Positions 39,088-48,001 of a DNA stretch of 60,613 bases are shown here, piece after piece. The stretch comes from Nitrospinota bacterium (GTDB lineage Bacteria; UBA8248). The translations under genes and the position numbers were made by a program. Within the stretch, counting starts at the first letter, position 1. Each line of letters starts with the position of its first letter. The stretch lies in contig JAPOYD010000087.1 of the NCBI GenBank assembly GCA_026706735.1, positions 1-60,613 on the forward strand, read 5' to 3'. Below the pieces are notes generated by a model. The model was not told the origin of the DNA. It did not search any database and saw only the letters and a program-made list of their open reading frames with translations.

Positions 39088-39360
39088 GGGGAATTGTTGA
39101 AACGCCCCGAATAAGGAGAGCGCTAGAATTCACTCCCCCCTTGAGGGGGAGTCGAAGAGCTGAGGGCGTAAGCCCGAAAGCGATTCGGTGGGGGGTATAA
39201 TTCGGAATGGCGATAAAACGCATTTTACCCCCCACCGATTCAGCCTTCGCATAAACCGCTCGGCTTCATCGACTCCCCCTCAAGGGGGGAGTGATTTTTC
39301 TCTCTCGTCAGTTGGCTCCATACGCCGAATCACGAAATCAGGACTTCTTCAACACCCCCC
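39088..39360. mobile_element. MITE-like element between hisD and hisB
   Basis: Right end CCGAATCACGAAATCAGGAC... up to 39360 matches the terminal repeat of the hisH-hisA element; it touches the hisD stop codon with no base between. The left end GGGGAATTGTTGAAACGCCCC (39088-39108) is degraded. Inside: a perfect 23-base inverted repeat (39131-39153 against 39271-39293), an inner pair GGTGGGGGGTA/TACCCCCCACC, and imperfect complementarity between, so the unit can fold into one long hairpin. Contains the second copy of the 107-base repeat. Confidence 0.8.
39187..39293. repeat. 107-base repeat, copy 2
   Basis: Identical to 37235-37341 in the same orientation, 1952 bases away. Full identity implies recent spread or gene conversion. 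Confidence 0.95.
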
Positions 39361-40656
39361 TCAGGATGCGCCGCGCCTCAGCCGCAAGGCCCGCGCGTGC
39401 GCGGGCAGGCCCTCGAGATCGGCGAGCCTCGCCGCGGGTTCGGCCAGCCGCGCGGCGGCGGCCTCATCGAAACACACCTTGCTCGTCCACTTGATGAAGT
39501 CATACACGCCGAGCGGCGAGGCGAAGCGCGCCGCTCCTCCGGTGGGAAGCACGTGGTTGGGGCCTGCGACGTAATCTCCCAGCGGAACCGGACTCCAAGG
39601 CCCGCAGAATACGGCCCCGGCATTTCGAATCTCCGCGGCCGCCTCTTCGGCGCGCTCCATCAAAATCTCCAGGTGCTCGGGCGCCAGCATCTCCGCCACC
39701 TCGAGCGCCTCCTCGCGCGATGCCGCCTCGATGATGGCGCCGCGATTCTCCAAAGCCTGCGCCATCTCCCCGCTCCTGGGGGCTGTGCGCAACTGGCTTT
39801 CCACTTCCCGCTCCAGGGCGTCGGCCACGTCCACACCCACGCAAACGCCCACCGCCATCGCCTGCGCGTCGTGCTCGGCCTGGGCGAGCAGGTCCGCCGC
39901 CGCCCATTCGGCCAGGGCCGCATCGTCCAGGAGCACGACCACCTCGCTCGGCCCCGCATCTTTATCGATTTCCACGCGCCCGCGCACGATGCGCTTCGCA
40001 GCGGCGACGTATACGTTGCCCGGCCCCACTATCTTGTCCACGCGGGGGACGCTCTCCGTACCGTACGCCATCGCGGCGACCGCCTGCGCGCCGCCGACGC
40101 GCACGACGCGTTCGAGACCCGCCAGGGAAGCCGCCGCCAGCACCGCGGCGGGCACCTCGCCGTCCGGGCCAGGCGGCGTGCACAGAACCAGCTCCTCGAC
40201 GCCCGCGGCGCGCGCGGGAGTCGCGTTCATGAGCACCGTGGAGGGGTAGGCCGCCGTTCCCCCGGGCGCATACAGACCCACGCTCGCGAGCGCGGTGGGT
40301 TCGAGCGAAAGCCGCTCGCCGGGCGCAGGTTCGACATTGATTGTCCGGGGCACCTGCTCCGCGTGGAACGCGCGAATCCGCTCCTCGGCCAGTTTCAGGG
40401 CGTCAAGCGTATCGGACGGCAGCGCGTCGAGCGCGCGCGCCATCTCCTCCTCGCCTACGACGAGGCTCCCGGCGTCCAAGGAAACGCCGTCGAACTCTCG
40501 CGTCAGATCGATAAGCGCGTCATCCCCCTCGGCGCGGACGCGCTCGATAATGGCGCGTACACCGGCCTCGACGCGTGAAAACGCATCCTCCCCGCTCAGG
40601 GAGAGGCGCTCGATCCCGGCGGCGAAATCCTCCGACCCGCAGCTGAAGCGCCTCAC
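39361..40656 (-). CDS. hisD: Histidinol dehydrogenase HisD
   Basis: Zinc enzyme doing the last two oxidations to histidine. 431 residues: GLYAPGGTAAYPSTVLMNAT, RVGGAQAVAAMAYGTESVP, VDKIVGPGNVYVAAAKR, IDKDAGPSEVVVL, LLAQAEHDAQAM, APEHLEIL, GDYVAGPNHVLPTGGAARF. Start is a GTG overlapping the hisG stop by 4 bases. The TGA stop is directly followed by the end of a repeat element. Confidence 0.97.
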   Translation of the reverse strand: MRRFSCGSEDFAAGIERLSLSGEDAFSRVEAGVRAIIERVRAEGDDALIDLTREFDGVSLDAGSLVVGEEEMARALDALPSDTLDALKLAEERIRAFHAEQVPRTINVEPAPGERLSLEPTALASVGLYAPGGTAAYPSTVLMNATPARAAGVEELVLCTPPGPDGEVPAAVLAAASLAGLERVVRVGGAQAVAAMAYGTESVPRVDKIVGPGNVYVAAAKRIVRGRVEIDKDAGPSEVVVLLDDAALAEWAAADLLAQAEHDAQAMAVGVCVGVDVADALEREVESQLRTAPRSGEMAQALENRGAIIEAASREEALEVAEMLAPEHLEILMERAEEAAAEIRNAGAVFCGPWSPVPLGDYVAGPNHVLPTGGAARFASPLGVYDFIKWTSKVCFDEAAAARLAEPAARLADLEGLPAHARALRLRRGAS

Positions 40657-41360
40657 GCCTTCTCCCCACCCGACGCCGCCCCCGCGTCGTTACCGGATCG
40701 GTGTTGGGCTGTGGGGATCACCCCCTTCAATTGTTCGATGATCGCGCTCACCTTCTTGTAGTTCGTCTTCAAGCTCGCACGGTTGGCGATGAGCCTGGCG
40801 GTCGCGCTGAATATCTCGCGAATCGGCGCTAGCCCGTTGGCCCGCAGCGTTCCGCCGGTGTCCACCAGATCCACAACCAGGTCCGCCACTCCCGTGGCAG
40901 GCGCGATTTCCACGTTGCCGTAGAGACGGATAATCTTGGCCTGAACCCCCATCTGCTCGAAAAACCGGGTGGTGATGGCCGGAAACTTCGTCGCCACGCG
41001 CAGCGAGATTCGTCCGTTCAGGTCCGCCCAGGTCATTCCCTCGGGCGCCGCCACCATGAGGCGGCACGGCGCCACCTTCAAGTCCAGGGGTTCGTATACG
41101 TCGCGCCCCTGTTCGAGCAATACGTCGCGCCCGATGACGCCCAAATCGGCGGCCCCGCGCTCCACGTAGATGGGCACGTCGTGGTTTCTCAGAATCAATA
41201 CCCGGATCCCCGTTTTCGCATCGCGAAGGATGAGCTTTCGGGATTTATCCGATATCGGTTTGGACAATACTCCCGCCTTCACCAGACATTCGGTAGCTTC
41301 GGTGAAGATTCTGCCCTTGGGCAGGGCGATGATCAGTTCTTTTTCCTGGTTCTCTTTCAT
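40653..41360 (-). CDS. hisG: ATP phosphoribosyltransferase HisG (short form)
   Basis: First enzyme of histidine synthesis. 235 residues: IALPKGRIFTEATECLVKAG, ADLGVIGRDVLLE, ATKFPAITTRFFEQMG, VEIAPATGVADLVVDLVDTGGTLRANGL. It lacks the C-terminal ACT-like regulatory domain, so it is the short type that normally needs the HisZ partner; no hisZ is in this window. A ~19-residue polar tail (TAQHRSGNDAGAASGGEKA) is extra. The ATG overlaps the murA stop by one base (TGATG), with GTGGAG six bases upstream; a longer reading inside murA is rejected. Confidence 0.96.
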   Translation of the reverse strand: MKENQEKELIIALPKGRIFTEATECLVKAGVLSKPISDKSRKLILRDAKTGIRVLILRNHDVPIYVERGAADLGVIGRDVLLEQGRDVYEPLDLKVAPCRLMVAAPEGMTWADLNGRISLRVATKFPAITTRFFEQMGVQAKIIRLYGNVEIAPATGVADLVVDLVDTGGTLRANGLAPIREIFSATARLIANRASLKTNYKKVSAIIEQLKGVIPTAQHRSGNDAGAASGGEKA

Positions 41361-42625
41361 CACGACTCCACTTCGCGCCGGATATCCGCGCCGAGTTCTC
41401 TCAACCTCTCCTCGAGCCGCTGATATCCCCTGTCGATATGATATACGTTGCGGACGATGGTTTCTCCATCCGCCGCCAGTCCCGCCAGAACGAGCGAGGC
41501 GCTCGCCCTCAAGTCGGTCGCCGTCACCGAAGCGCCGGCGAGATGCGCCACGCCCTCGATGTGCGCCGTCCGGCCGTCGATATGGATCCGCGCGTTCATT
41601 CTGGCAAGCTCGGCGGCGTGCATGAAACGGTTCTCGAAGATGGTCTCCGTGAGCACGCAGGTTCCGCCGGCCAGCGTCATCAGCGCCATGAACTGGGCCT
41701 GTAAATCCGTGGGAAACCCGGGATAGGGCGCCGTCTTCACGTTCACGGGCCGCACGGAGCCGTCGCCGCGCACGCGAATCCAGTCCGCACCTTCCGACAC
41801 CTCGAGACCGGCCTCGCTCAGCTTGAGCGCCAGCGCATGCACCTGCTCCGGCTCGCAATCCGTTATCCTCAAATCCCCACCCGTGATGGCGGCGGCAATC
41901 ATGAGGGTGCCCACCTCGATGCGGTCCGCGGGAACGGCCGCGTCGTAGCCCGCGAGAGAATCCACCCCCTCGATTTCAACCACGGGCGTGCCCGCGCCGC
42001 TCACCCTGGCACCCATCCGGTTCAACAAATCCGCGAGCGCAACCACTTCGGGTTCCAAAGCGGCATTCTCAAGAACGGTGACGCCTTTCGCCAGAGTGGC
42101 CGCCATCATCAGATTCTTCGTGCCCGTCACCGTCGTAAGGTCGAACGAAATCCGCGCTCCGGTAAGTTTCCGGGACCTGGCCTCGATGTAGCCCTGCTCT
42201 ATCTGGATCTCCGCCCCCATGGCGCTCAGGCCCTTCAGGTGCTGATCGATGGGCCTCGCTCCGATGGCGCAGCCGCCCGGAAGGGAGACGCGGGCCGAGC
42301 CGAAGCGCGCCAGCAACGGCCCCAGCACCAGGATGGAGGCCCGCATCGCCTGCACCAGCTCATAGGGCGCGACACCGCCGGTGATGTTCGTGGCGTCCAG
42401 GGAGATGCGCCCGGGTGATTCTTCGCGCGTCTTGACGCCGAATTCGCCCAGAAGCCCCAAAATCGTGTTCGTATCACGCAAGTCCGGAACGCGCCACGCA
42501 TGGCTTACGCCACCTGCCAGGATGGCGGCGGCCAGAATCGGCAAAGAGGCGTTCTTGGAGCCCGACGCCTCGGCCTCGCCGCGCAGCGGCCTGCCTCCCC
42601 GGATACGAAATCGCTCCAAAATCAA
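41360..42625 (-). CDS. murA: UDP-N-acetylglucosamine 1-carboxyvinyltransferase MurA
   Basis: First committed step of peptidoglycan synthesis and the fosfomycin target. 421 residues; the active-site cysteine is present (C119 in [16 protein letters not shown]), as are [16 protein letters not shown] near the start, [18 protein letters not shown], and [16 protein letters not shown]. Start is TTG at 42625, overlapping the prmC stop (TTGA); a second TTG two codons later has a better-spaced GAGG. Far from the other mur genes, coupled to prmC and hisG. Confidence 0.96.
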   Translation of the reverse strand: MILERFRIRGGRPLRGEAEASGSKNASLPILAAAILAGGVSHAWRVPDLRDTNTILGLLGEFGVKTREESPGRISLDATNITGGVAPYELVQAMRASILVLGPLLARFGSARVSLPGGCAIGARPIDQHLKGLSAMGAEIQIEQGYIEARSRKLTGARISFDLTTVTGTKNLMMAATLAKGVTVLENAALEPEVVALADLLNRMGARVSGAGTPVVEIEGVDSLAGYDAAVPADRIEVGTLMIAAAITGGDLRITDCEPEQVHALALKLSEAGLEVSEGADWIRVRGDGSVRPVNVKTAPYPGFPTDLQAQFMALMTLAGGTCVLTETIFENRFMHAAELARMNARIHIDGRTAHIEGVAHLAGASVTATDLRASASLVLAGLAADGETIVRNVYHIDRGYQRLEERLRELGADIRREVES

Positions 42626-43512
42626 GCCCTCTTCAGTCCCAAAACCCTCTCGCGCCCGGCGAGGTCTTTATGGCGCCTCGCCGCGCGATAGCTTCCCCGT
42701 TGTACCGACAAAGTCTCCGCTTCCGCCATCTGGCGCGGGTCCATCTCGATCAGCAGGAAACCCCCGCGCACGAGATATCCGGGCGCCTCCTCGATAATGC
42801 GCCGGATGAGGTCCATCCCGTCCACGCCGCCGTCCAGAGCAAGGCGCGGCTCGAACGATGAGACTTCCGGCATCAAGCCATCGAGTTCACCCGTAGCCAC
42901 ATAGGGCGGGTTCGAGGCGATCAGGTCGAACTCTTCTCCCCTGGCGAGCGCTTCGAACAAATCGGAGGCCAGCAAACTCGTTCGACTTTCAAATCCGAGC
43001 CTCTCCGCGTTTCGCCTCGCCACCCCGAGCGCCTTCGGGCAGAGGTCGAGCAAGGTGATGCGCACTTCGTGCAATTCACTCGCAATCGCCAGCCCCACCG
43101 CGCCGCTGCCGCATCCTACGTCGAGTACCTTGCTTTTTCCGCCTTTTCCCAAAAGCGCCGCGGCGCGCTCGACGAGAAGCTCTGATTCGGGCCTTGGAAT
43201 CAGCACGTCGGGCGAGACGAGGAATGAGGTGGACCAGAACTCCCGCTCGCCTGAAATGTAAGCCATCGGTTCGCGGGCCATTCTCCTTTTCGCCAGGGAC
43301 CCGACCCGCGCGAGTTCCTCTGCGGAGACCACTTTTTCAGGATGCGCGTGGAGATGCGCCCCCTCGCAGCCTAATACCATAGCCAGGATGAGCCGCGCAT
43401 CCAGCCCCGGCGAATCCACACCCGCCTCGGCGAACCGTTCTTTCAGACAGGAGAGCAGAGCACGCACTTTTGTTCCGGTTCCGCTTTGCGCCGCAAGAGG
43501 AGGAATGATCAT
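42622..43512 (-). CDS. prmC: Peptide chain release factor N5-glutamine methyltransferase PrmC
   Basis: Methylates the GGQ glutamine of release factors, including PrfA, whose gene overlaps it by 4 bases. 296 residues: helical N-terminal domain, [17 protein letters not shown], the SAM motif [16 protein letters not shown] (about 130-145), and the catalytic NPPY at 201-204. ATG at 43512. Confidence 0.95.
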   Translation of the reverse strand: MIIPPLAAQSGTGTKVRALLSCLKERFAEAGVDSPGLDARLILAMVLGCEGAHLHAHPEKVVSAEELARVGSLAKRRMAREPMAYISGEREFWSTSFLVSPDVLIPRPESELLVERAAALLGKGGKSKVLDVGCGSGAVGLAIASELHEVRITLLDLCPKALGVARRNAERLGFESRTSLLASDLFEALARGEEFDLIASNPPYVATGELDGLMPEVSSFEPRLALDGGVDGMDLIRRIIEEAPGYLVRGGFLLIEMDPRQMAEAETLSVQRGSYRAARRHKDLAGRERVLGLKRA

Positions 43513-44600
43513 TCCGCGGGGCGGGCTTCCGTGCTTTCTTCCAGTTCGGCCAGACGCTCCGCCTCGCGGCTTTCGATGACCCGTTTGACCATCTCGTCGA
43601 TCCCTCCCTCCATGAAGCCGGGAAGACCGTGGAGGGTGAGGCCGATGCGGTGATCGGTAATCCTGTCCTGGGGAAAGTTGTAGGTCCTGATCCGCTCGCT
43701 CCTGTCCCCGCTGCCCACGAGGCTCTTGCGCTGCGCGGAACGCTCGGACATCTGCTTCTGGATTTCCATGTCCAGCAGGTGGGCCGAGAGAATCTTCATG
43801 GCCTTGGCGCGGTTCTTGTGCTGGCTCTTCTCGTCCTGACAGGTGACGACGAGGCCGGTGGGCACATGGGTGACCCGAACGGCGGAATCGGTCGTGTTCA
43901 CGCTCTGGCCCCCGGGACCTGAGGAGCGGTAGACGTCGATCCGCAAGTCCTTCTCGCCGATGTCGAGCGCAATCTCGTCCGCTTCGGGCAGCACGGCCAC
44001 CGTGGCGGCGGAGGTGTGGATTCTGCCCTGCGTCTCGGTGACGGGCACCCGCTGAACGCGATGCGTCCCGCTCTCATAGCGCAGGCGGCTGTAGGCGCCC
44101 GCTCCCCTGATGAGCGCGGAGACTTCCTTCAAGCCGCCCAGGTCGCTCTCGCTCTTGCTCAACTCCTCCACCCCCCAGCCCTGGAGTTCGGCGTAGCGCA
44201 CGTACATGCGGTACAAATCGGCCGCGAAGAGCGCGGCCTCCTGCCCGCCCGTACCCGCGCGAACTTCGAGGATGACGTTTTTCTCATCGTTCGGGTCCCT
44301 GGGCAGCAGAAGCCGGCGCAGCCTCTCCTCTACTTCTTCCATCTTCGCGCCCGCGTCCTCGAGTTCCGCCCGGGCGAGTTCGCCCATCTCCGGATCCCCA
44401 TCCTCGAGCAGGACCTTCGCCTCCTCGATGGCGGTTTCGTACCCCCGCCATTCCTCATAGGCCTGGACGACGTGTGAGAGTTCCTTGTGCTCGCGCGCGG
44501 TCTGCTCGAATTTCTTGCGGTCCTTGAGCAGGGCCGGGTCCGAGAGGCGCATCTCCAGCGTCCGGTGTTTTTCGATGATTTGCTCGATTTTTTCGAACAT
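43509..44600 (-). CDS. prfA: Peptide chain release factor 1 PrfA
   Basis: Terminates translation at UAA and UAG. 363 residues: stop-codon loop PVT at 186-188 in [18 protein letters not shown] (RF1-type PxT) and the catalytic GGQ at 230-232 in [21 protein letters not shown] at 44600 gives the normal RF1 N-terminus [15 protein letters not shown]; a much longer low-complexity in-frame extension runs antisense-like through rpmE repeats and is rejected. Confidence 0.97.
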   Translation of the reverse strand: MFEKIEQIIEKHRTLEMRLSDPALLKDRKKFEQTAREHKELSHVVQAYEEWRGYETAIEEAKVLLEDGDPEMGELARAELEDAGAKMEEVEERLRRLLLPRDPNDEKNVILEVRAGTGGQEAALFAADLYRMYVRYAELQGWGVEELSKSESDLGGLKEVSALIRGAGAYSRLRYESGTHRVQRVPVTETQGRIHTSAATVAVLPEADEIALDIGEKDLRIDVYRSSGPGGQSVNTTDSAVRVTHVPTGLVVTCQDEKSQHKNRAKAMKILSAHLLDMEIQKQMSERSAQRKSLVGSGDRSERIRTYNFPQDRITDHRIGLTLHGLPGFMEGGIDEMVKRVIESREAERLAELEESTEARPAE

Positions 44601-44721
44601 GGGGATCAACCGACGGGCAGCGAATGGGGTGGCCCGGAATCGTCCCCGGGTCCACGAATTCGCGTTTGCCGAGGAACCACCGCCCGGGGCGGCCCCCAGG
44701 CAAACACGGAAGGCTCCGTGC

Positions 44722-45408
44722 TTATGAATCCTCGGGCTTCTCGGCTTCTCCGCCCGATTCGGGCGCAGACGATGCGTCGGGTGAAGCATCTTCCGCCGCG
44801 GCGGCCGCCGCATCGGCATCGCTCGGTTCAGGCTCGGCCGGAGCCTCCTCGGCGACGGGTTCCGGGGCAGGCGGAGCATCTTCTTCCACAACAAGCGCCG
44901 CATCGGCATCGCCGGGCTCAGGTTCAGGTGGAGCATCTTCCGCCACAGCGGCCGCTTCCGCCGGTTCGGTCGCAGGCGCAGCATCCTCGTCGGCGAGAGC
45001 TTCGGCCTCTGCGAGTTCCGCTTTTTCCGCCTGGGCGGCCTGCCTGGCGGCGCGCTCCTCGGCCCGCTTCTTCCTGGCCTCTTCCCTGCGCGCCTTCTCT
45101 TCCGCCTCCTTCTCGGCGGCCAGCTTCGCCTCGCGCTCCACGCGGGCCGCCCGCTCCGCCTCGGCGACGGCTTGCTTACGCTTGCGTTTGGAGACCCTCG
45201 CCTCCTTGCCCTCGAACTTCTTGACGAACTTCTCCACGCGGCCCTCGGTATCGACGATGCGCGCCTGCTTTCCAGTGAAGAACGGGTGGCACTGCGAGCA
45301 AACCTCCACGCGTATCTGCTCGCGCGTGGAGAACGTCGTGAATTCGGTGCCGCAACCGCTGCAGGACACCTTGCACTCGAACAACTCGGGATGAATCTCG
45401 GCCTTCAT
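44722..45408 (-). CDS. rpmE: Ribosomal protein L31 with a long acidic C-terminal tail
   Basis: Large-subunit protein bL31. The first ~70 residues are a normal zinc-type (C+) L31: [48 protein letters not shown], with zinc candidates C16, C19, C37, C40. A basic linker (SKRKRKQAV) then a Glu/Ala/Arg helix and an acidic Ala/Glu/Pro/Asp tail with internal repeats (units like DADAA and EDAPPxPEP) bring it to 228 residues, about three times the usual 65-75. The frame is intact. ATG at 45408 with GGAG nine bases upstream. Confidence 0.93.
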   Translation of the reverse strand: MKAEIHPELFECKVSCSGCGTEFTTFSTREQIRVEVCSQCHPFFTGKQARIVDTEGRVEKFVKKFEGKEARVSKRKRKQAVAEAERAARVEREAKLAAEKEAEEKARREEARKKRAEERAARQAAQAEKAELAEAEALADEDAAPATEPAEAAAVAEDAPPEPEPGDADAALVVEEDAPPAPEPVAEEAPAEPEPSDADAAAAAAEDASPDASSAPESGGEAEKPEDS

Positions 45409-45498
45409 AACCGGACGCTCCAAAATCTCGGGATCCAAACGTCTGAAACAATTCCGTAAAATTCGATAAAAAACGATAAATTGAGGGGGTTTTTCGAT

Positions 45499-45533
45499 AA
45501 AAAAAACGGCCCCTCTCCCCTACGAGGAGAGCG
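45499..45533 (-). terminator. Terminator-like hairpin in the rpmE leader
   Basis: Minus strand CTCTCC, loop TCGTA, GGGGAGAG, then GGGCCG and eight T. It lies just downstream of the predicted rpmE promoter start and about 70 bases after the rho stop, so it could end rho transcripts, or act as an attenuator for rpmE. The six bases between stem and T run make it an imperfect intrinsic terminator. Confidence 0.55.
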
Positions 45534-45534
45534 C

Positions 45535-45563
45535 TTTATATCGAAACTCCGGCGCCTTGTCTA
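45535..45563 (-). promoter_or_regulatory. Promoter of rpmE
   Basis: Minus strand TAGACA (45558-45563), 17-base spacer, TATAAA (45535-45540). About 125 bases before the rpmE ATG, so the mRNA would have a leader that begins with the hairpin above and continues with three TTTATCG repeats. Confidence 0.75.
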
Positions 45564-45603
45564 CCCCAAAAAACGGGTAAAAACAAGAAGTTGGGGAAAA
45601 GCG

Positions 45604-46896
45604 TCAGTTGTTCATCGAGGCGAGGAAATCCTCGTTGGTCTTCGTCTCCTGGATTTTCTCGAGCAGAAGCTCCATCGAATCCACCACGCCAAGTGGTTGT
45701 AAAACCTTGCGCAACACCCACACGCGGTTGAGTTCCTGCGGGCTGAGCAGCAATTCCTCTTTTCTCGTGCCGGACTTGTTGATGTCGACCGAAGGGAACA
45801 CGCGCTTGTCGGAGAGTTTCCTGTCGAGGTGCACTTCCATGTTGCCCGTGCCCTTGAACTCCTCGAAAATCACGTCGTCCATCCGGCTGCCCGTCTCCAC
45901 CAGCGCCGTGGCGAGAATGGTCAGGCTGCCGCCCTCCTCCAGGTTCCGCGCCGCGCCGAAGAAACGCTTGGGCCGCTGCAGCGCGTTCGAGTCCACGCCG
46001 CCGGAGAGGACCTTTCCGCTCGGGGAGATGATGGTGTTGTGCGCGCGCGCCAACCGCGTGATGGAATCGAGCAGGATGACGACATCCTGTTTGTGTTCGG
46101 TGAGCCTTTTCGCCTTTTCGATCACCATGTCCGCCACCTGGACGTGGCGAGACGCCGGCTCGTCGAAAGTCGAGCTAATCACTTCCCCGCGCACGGAGCG
46201 CTCCATGTCCGTGACTTCTTCGGGGCGCTCGTCGATAAGCAGAACGATCAGGTGAACTTCCGGGTGGTTCGTCGCGATGCTCTTCGCAATGGACTGAAGC
46301 ATCATCGTCTTGCCGGTTCTGGGCGCTGCGACGATGAGGCCGCGCTGCCCGAAGCCGATCGGCGTCATGAGGTCCAACACGCGCGAACTGACCTCCTCCC
46401 CGGATATTTCGAGCCCTATCCTCCGGTCCGGATACAAGGGGGTGAGGTTATCGAACAGAACCTTGTCCTTGCTTGCCTCGGGTGGTTCGAAATTGATCTT
46501 CTCGACCTTCAAGAGCGCGAAATACCGCTCCCCCTCTTTGGGCTGACGGATTTCACCGCTCACCGTATCGCCGGTGCGAAGATCGAAGCGGCGGATTTGA
46601 CTGGGGGAAACGTAAATATCGTCAGGGCCGGGCAGATAATTGTATGCGGGCGAGCGCAAGAACCCGAACCCGTCCGGCAAAATTTCGAGCACGCCCTCTC
46701 CGGTGATGGTTCCACCGCCGCCGTTGCGATCCTTGTCGGATTGCGCCTCGAGTATCTTGTAAATCAGATCCTGTTTTCTGAGCCCGCTGGCGCTTTCGGC
46801 GCTGAATTCCTTGAGAATCTGGTTGAGTTCTCCAATGGTCTTTTTCTTCAGTTCCGCCAGGTTCAAGCTGCGAGATTTTGTTTCAGTTGTTGCCAT
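45604..46896 (-). CDS. rho: Transcription termination factor Rho
   Basis: Hexameric RNA helicase that ends transcription. 430 residues: Rho N-terminal domain ([19 protein letters not shown]), cold-shock-like RNA-binding domain ([31 protein letters not shown]), Walker A APRTGKT at 191-197, [13 protein letters not shown] near 219-231, and the R loop [13 protein letters not shown] at 46896 with AGGAG nine bases upstream; an in-frame upstream extension has no family support. Confidence 0.97.
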   Translation of the reverse strand: MATTETKSRSLNLAELKKKTIGELNQILKEFSAESASGLRKQDLIYKILEAQSDKDRNGGGGTITGEGVLEILPDGFGFLRSPAYNYLPGPDDIYVSPSQIRRFDLRTGDTVSGEIRQPKEGERYFALLKVEKINFEPPEASKDKVLFDNLTPLYPDRRIGLEISGEEVSSRVLDLMTPIGFGQRGLIVAAPRTGKTMMLQSIAKSIATNHPEVHLIVLLIDERPEEVTDMERSVRGEVISSTFDEPASRHVQVADMVIEKAKRLTEHKQDVVILLDSITRLARAHNTIISPSGKVLSGGVDSNALQRPKRFFGAARNLEEGGSLTILATALVETGSRMDDVIFEEFKGTGNMEVHLDRKLSDKRVFPSVDINKSGTRKEELLLSPQELNRVWVLRKVLQPLGVVDSMELLLEKIQETKTNEDFLASMNN

Positions 46897-47307
46897 AACT
46901 CCCTTCTCCTTGGTTAGGTGGGAACCTTTTACCGCCTGGAACGTGAGATGATGCCTTCTGGTCGCACCACTCGCCACATTCTGCGCGGGGAGACTTTTCC
47001 TCCTAGCCTCAAGCGGTAAAGTTGATGAAATGAAATTCCTTCATGTCTGATTCAAAAGCAGGTTCTCATCGCCGGGTGCGATGCGAAGCGCGCATCTGGT
47101 GTTTTTCAGAGCCAATCATGGGCGCGCGCATAAACCCATATTTGGAAACGTATTCATCCAAGGACAGAAATATGACTGAGGATCCTTATATTTCTCACAA
47201 GACAAGTTTTCTTTTAATCTAAAGTTCCAAAACGTTGCGCATCAGATGGTGTTTGAAGTTCAGGGCGACGAAAACTTATCAGGAATAGAATTCACAAGTG
47301 TTTCAAA
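46897..47307. other. Long leader upstream of rho, no gene seen
   Basis: About 410 bases, AT-richer than its surroundings, between the predicted rho promoter and rho. I find no credible reading frame. A GC-rich patch near 47080-47140 can pair with itself (GATGCGCGCTTCGCATC on the minus strand folds into a small hairpin). Long leaders are common for rho, which is often self-regulated. Confidence 0.5.
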
Positions 47308-47336
47308 AAAATAATCAGTTCAAGCAGATTTGTCAA
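47308..47336 (-). promoter_or_regulatory. Likely promoter of rho
   Basis: Minus strand TTGACA (47331-47336), 17-base spacer, TATTTT (47308-47313), immediately after the coaE stop. Confidence 0.65.
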
Positions 47337-47347
47337 CACTTTTTATT

Positions 47348-47989
47348 TCATTTCCTCGAAAGTACTTTCTTCAACTCCTCTACCTGCTTTCGGGTATCAT
47401 CGATCGAGCCGCGATTGTCAATCACGTGGTTCGCATATTTTACTTTTTCCGAAAGAGGCATCTGCGCATTGACGCGCCTGACGGCTTCCTCTTCATTCAT
47501 CGCGTTACGGTGACGCAATCGGCTGATCTGCTGAGATTCATCACAATCGACAACCACTATCGAGTCGAATCGCTTCCAACTCCCGGACTCGATCATGACG
47601 GCGGCGTCCACAATCGCGACTGGCGTTCGTCCCTCCCGCTCGAGGTCTCTCAGCCGCCTGTCCTGCTCCGCTATGATTTCAGGGTGCAGAATACTCTCCA
47701 GAACTTTCTTTTTCGCCGGATCGGAAAAAACGATCTCCCCGAGTCTGGCCCGGTTCAAGTTCTTCTCATCGGTGAGGACTTCTTCACCAAAAGCATCGAC
47801 AATCACCTCGAGAGCGCGAGACCCGGGAGCAACCACCTCGCGCGCGATGACGTCCGCGTCGATTACCGGAACGCCCAGATCCGTGAACATCCGGCTCACA
47901 GTGGATTTTCCGCTGGCGATTCCCCCGGTCAGGCCAACCTTGCGCACGTCACCGTTTTCCGCTTTTCGGGAAGCACCATATGAAGACAT
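47348..47989 (-). CDS. coaE: Dephospho-CoA kinase CoaE
   Basis: Last step of coenzyme A synthesis. 213 residues: P-loop GLTGGIASGKST at 19-30, VIDADVIAREVVAPGS, LHPEIIAEQDRRL, VDAAVMIESG (the family usually has PLLFE here) and the lid ISRLRHRNAMNEEEAVRRV. The first 14 residues before the P-loop strand are extra and an in-frame GTG at 47947 could be the real start. Starts 12 bases after the first DUF507 gene. Confidence 0.93.
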   Translation of the reverse strand: MSSYGASRKAENGDVRKVGLTGGIASGKSTVSRMFTDLGVPVIDADVIAREVVAPGSRALEVIVDAFGEEVLTDEKNLNRARLGEIVFSDPAKKKVLESILHPEIIAEQDRRLRDLEREGRTPVAIVDAAVMIESGSWKRFDSIVVVDCDESQQISRLRHRNAMNEEEAVRRVNAQMPLSEKVKYANHVIDNRGSIDDTRKQVEELKKVLSRK

Positions 47990-48001
47990 CAGTCAAGGAG
48001 A

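Noticed and set aside
34311..39360. CRISPR-like array of palindromic repeats
   Set aside because: Repeats are few, of different types, facing each other and not evenly spaced; no cas genes.
41361..41420. Histidine leader-peptide attenuator before hisG
   Set aside because: hisG overlaps the murA stop, so there is no leader and no His-codon run.
44601..44984. In-frame N-terminal extension of prfA with repeated Arg/Pro-rich units
   Set aside because: It is an alternate frame of the repetitive rpmE tail; RF1 homology starts at the ATG at 44600.
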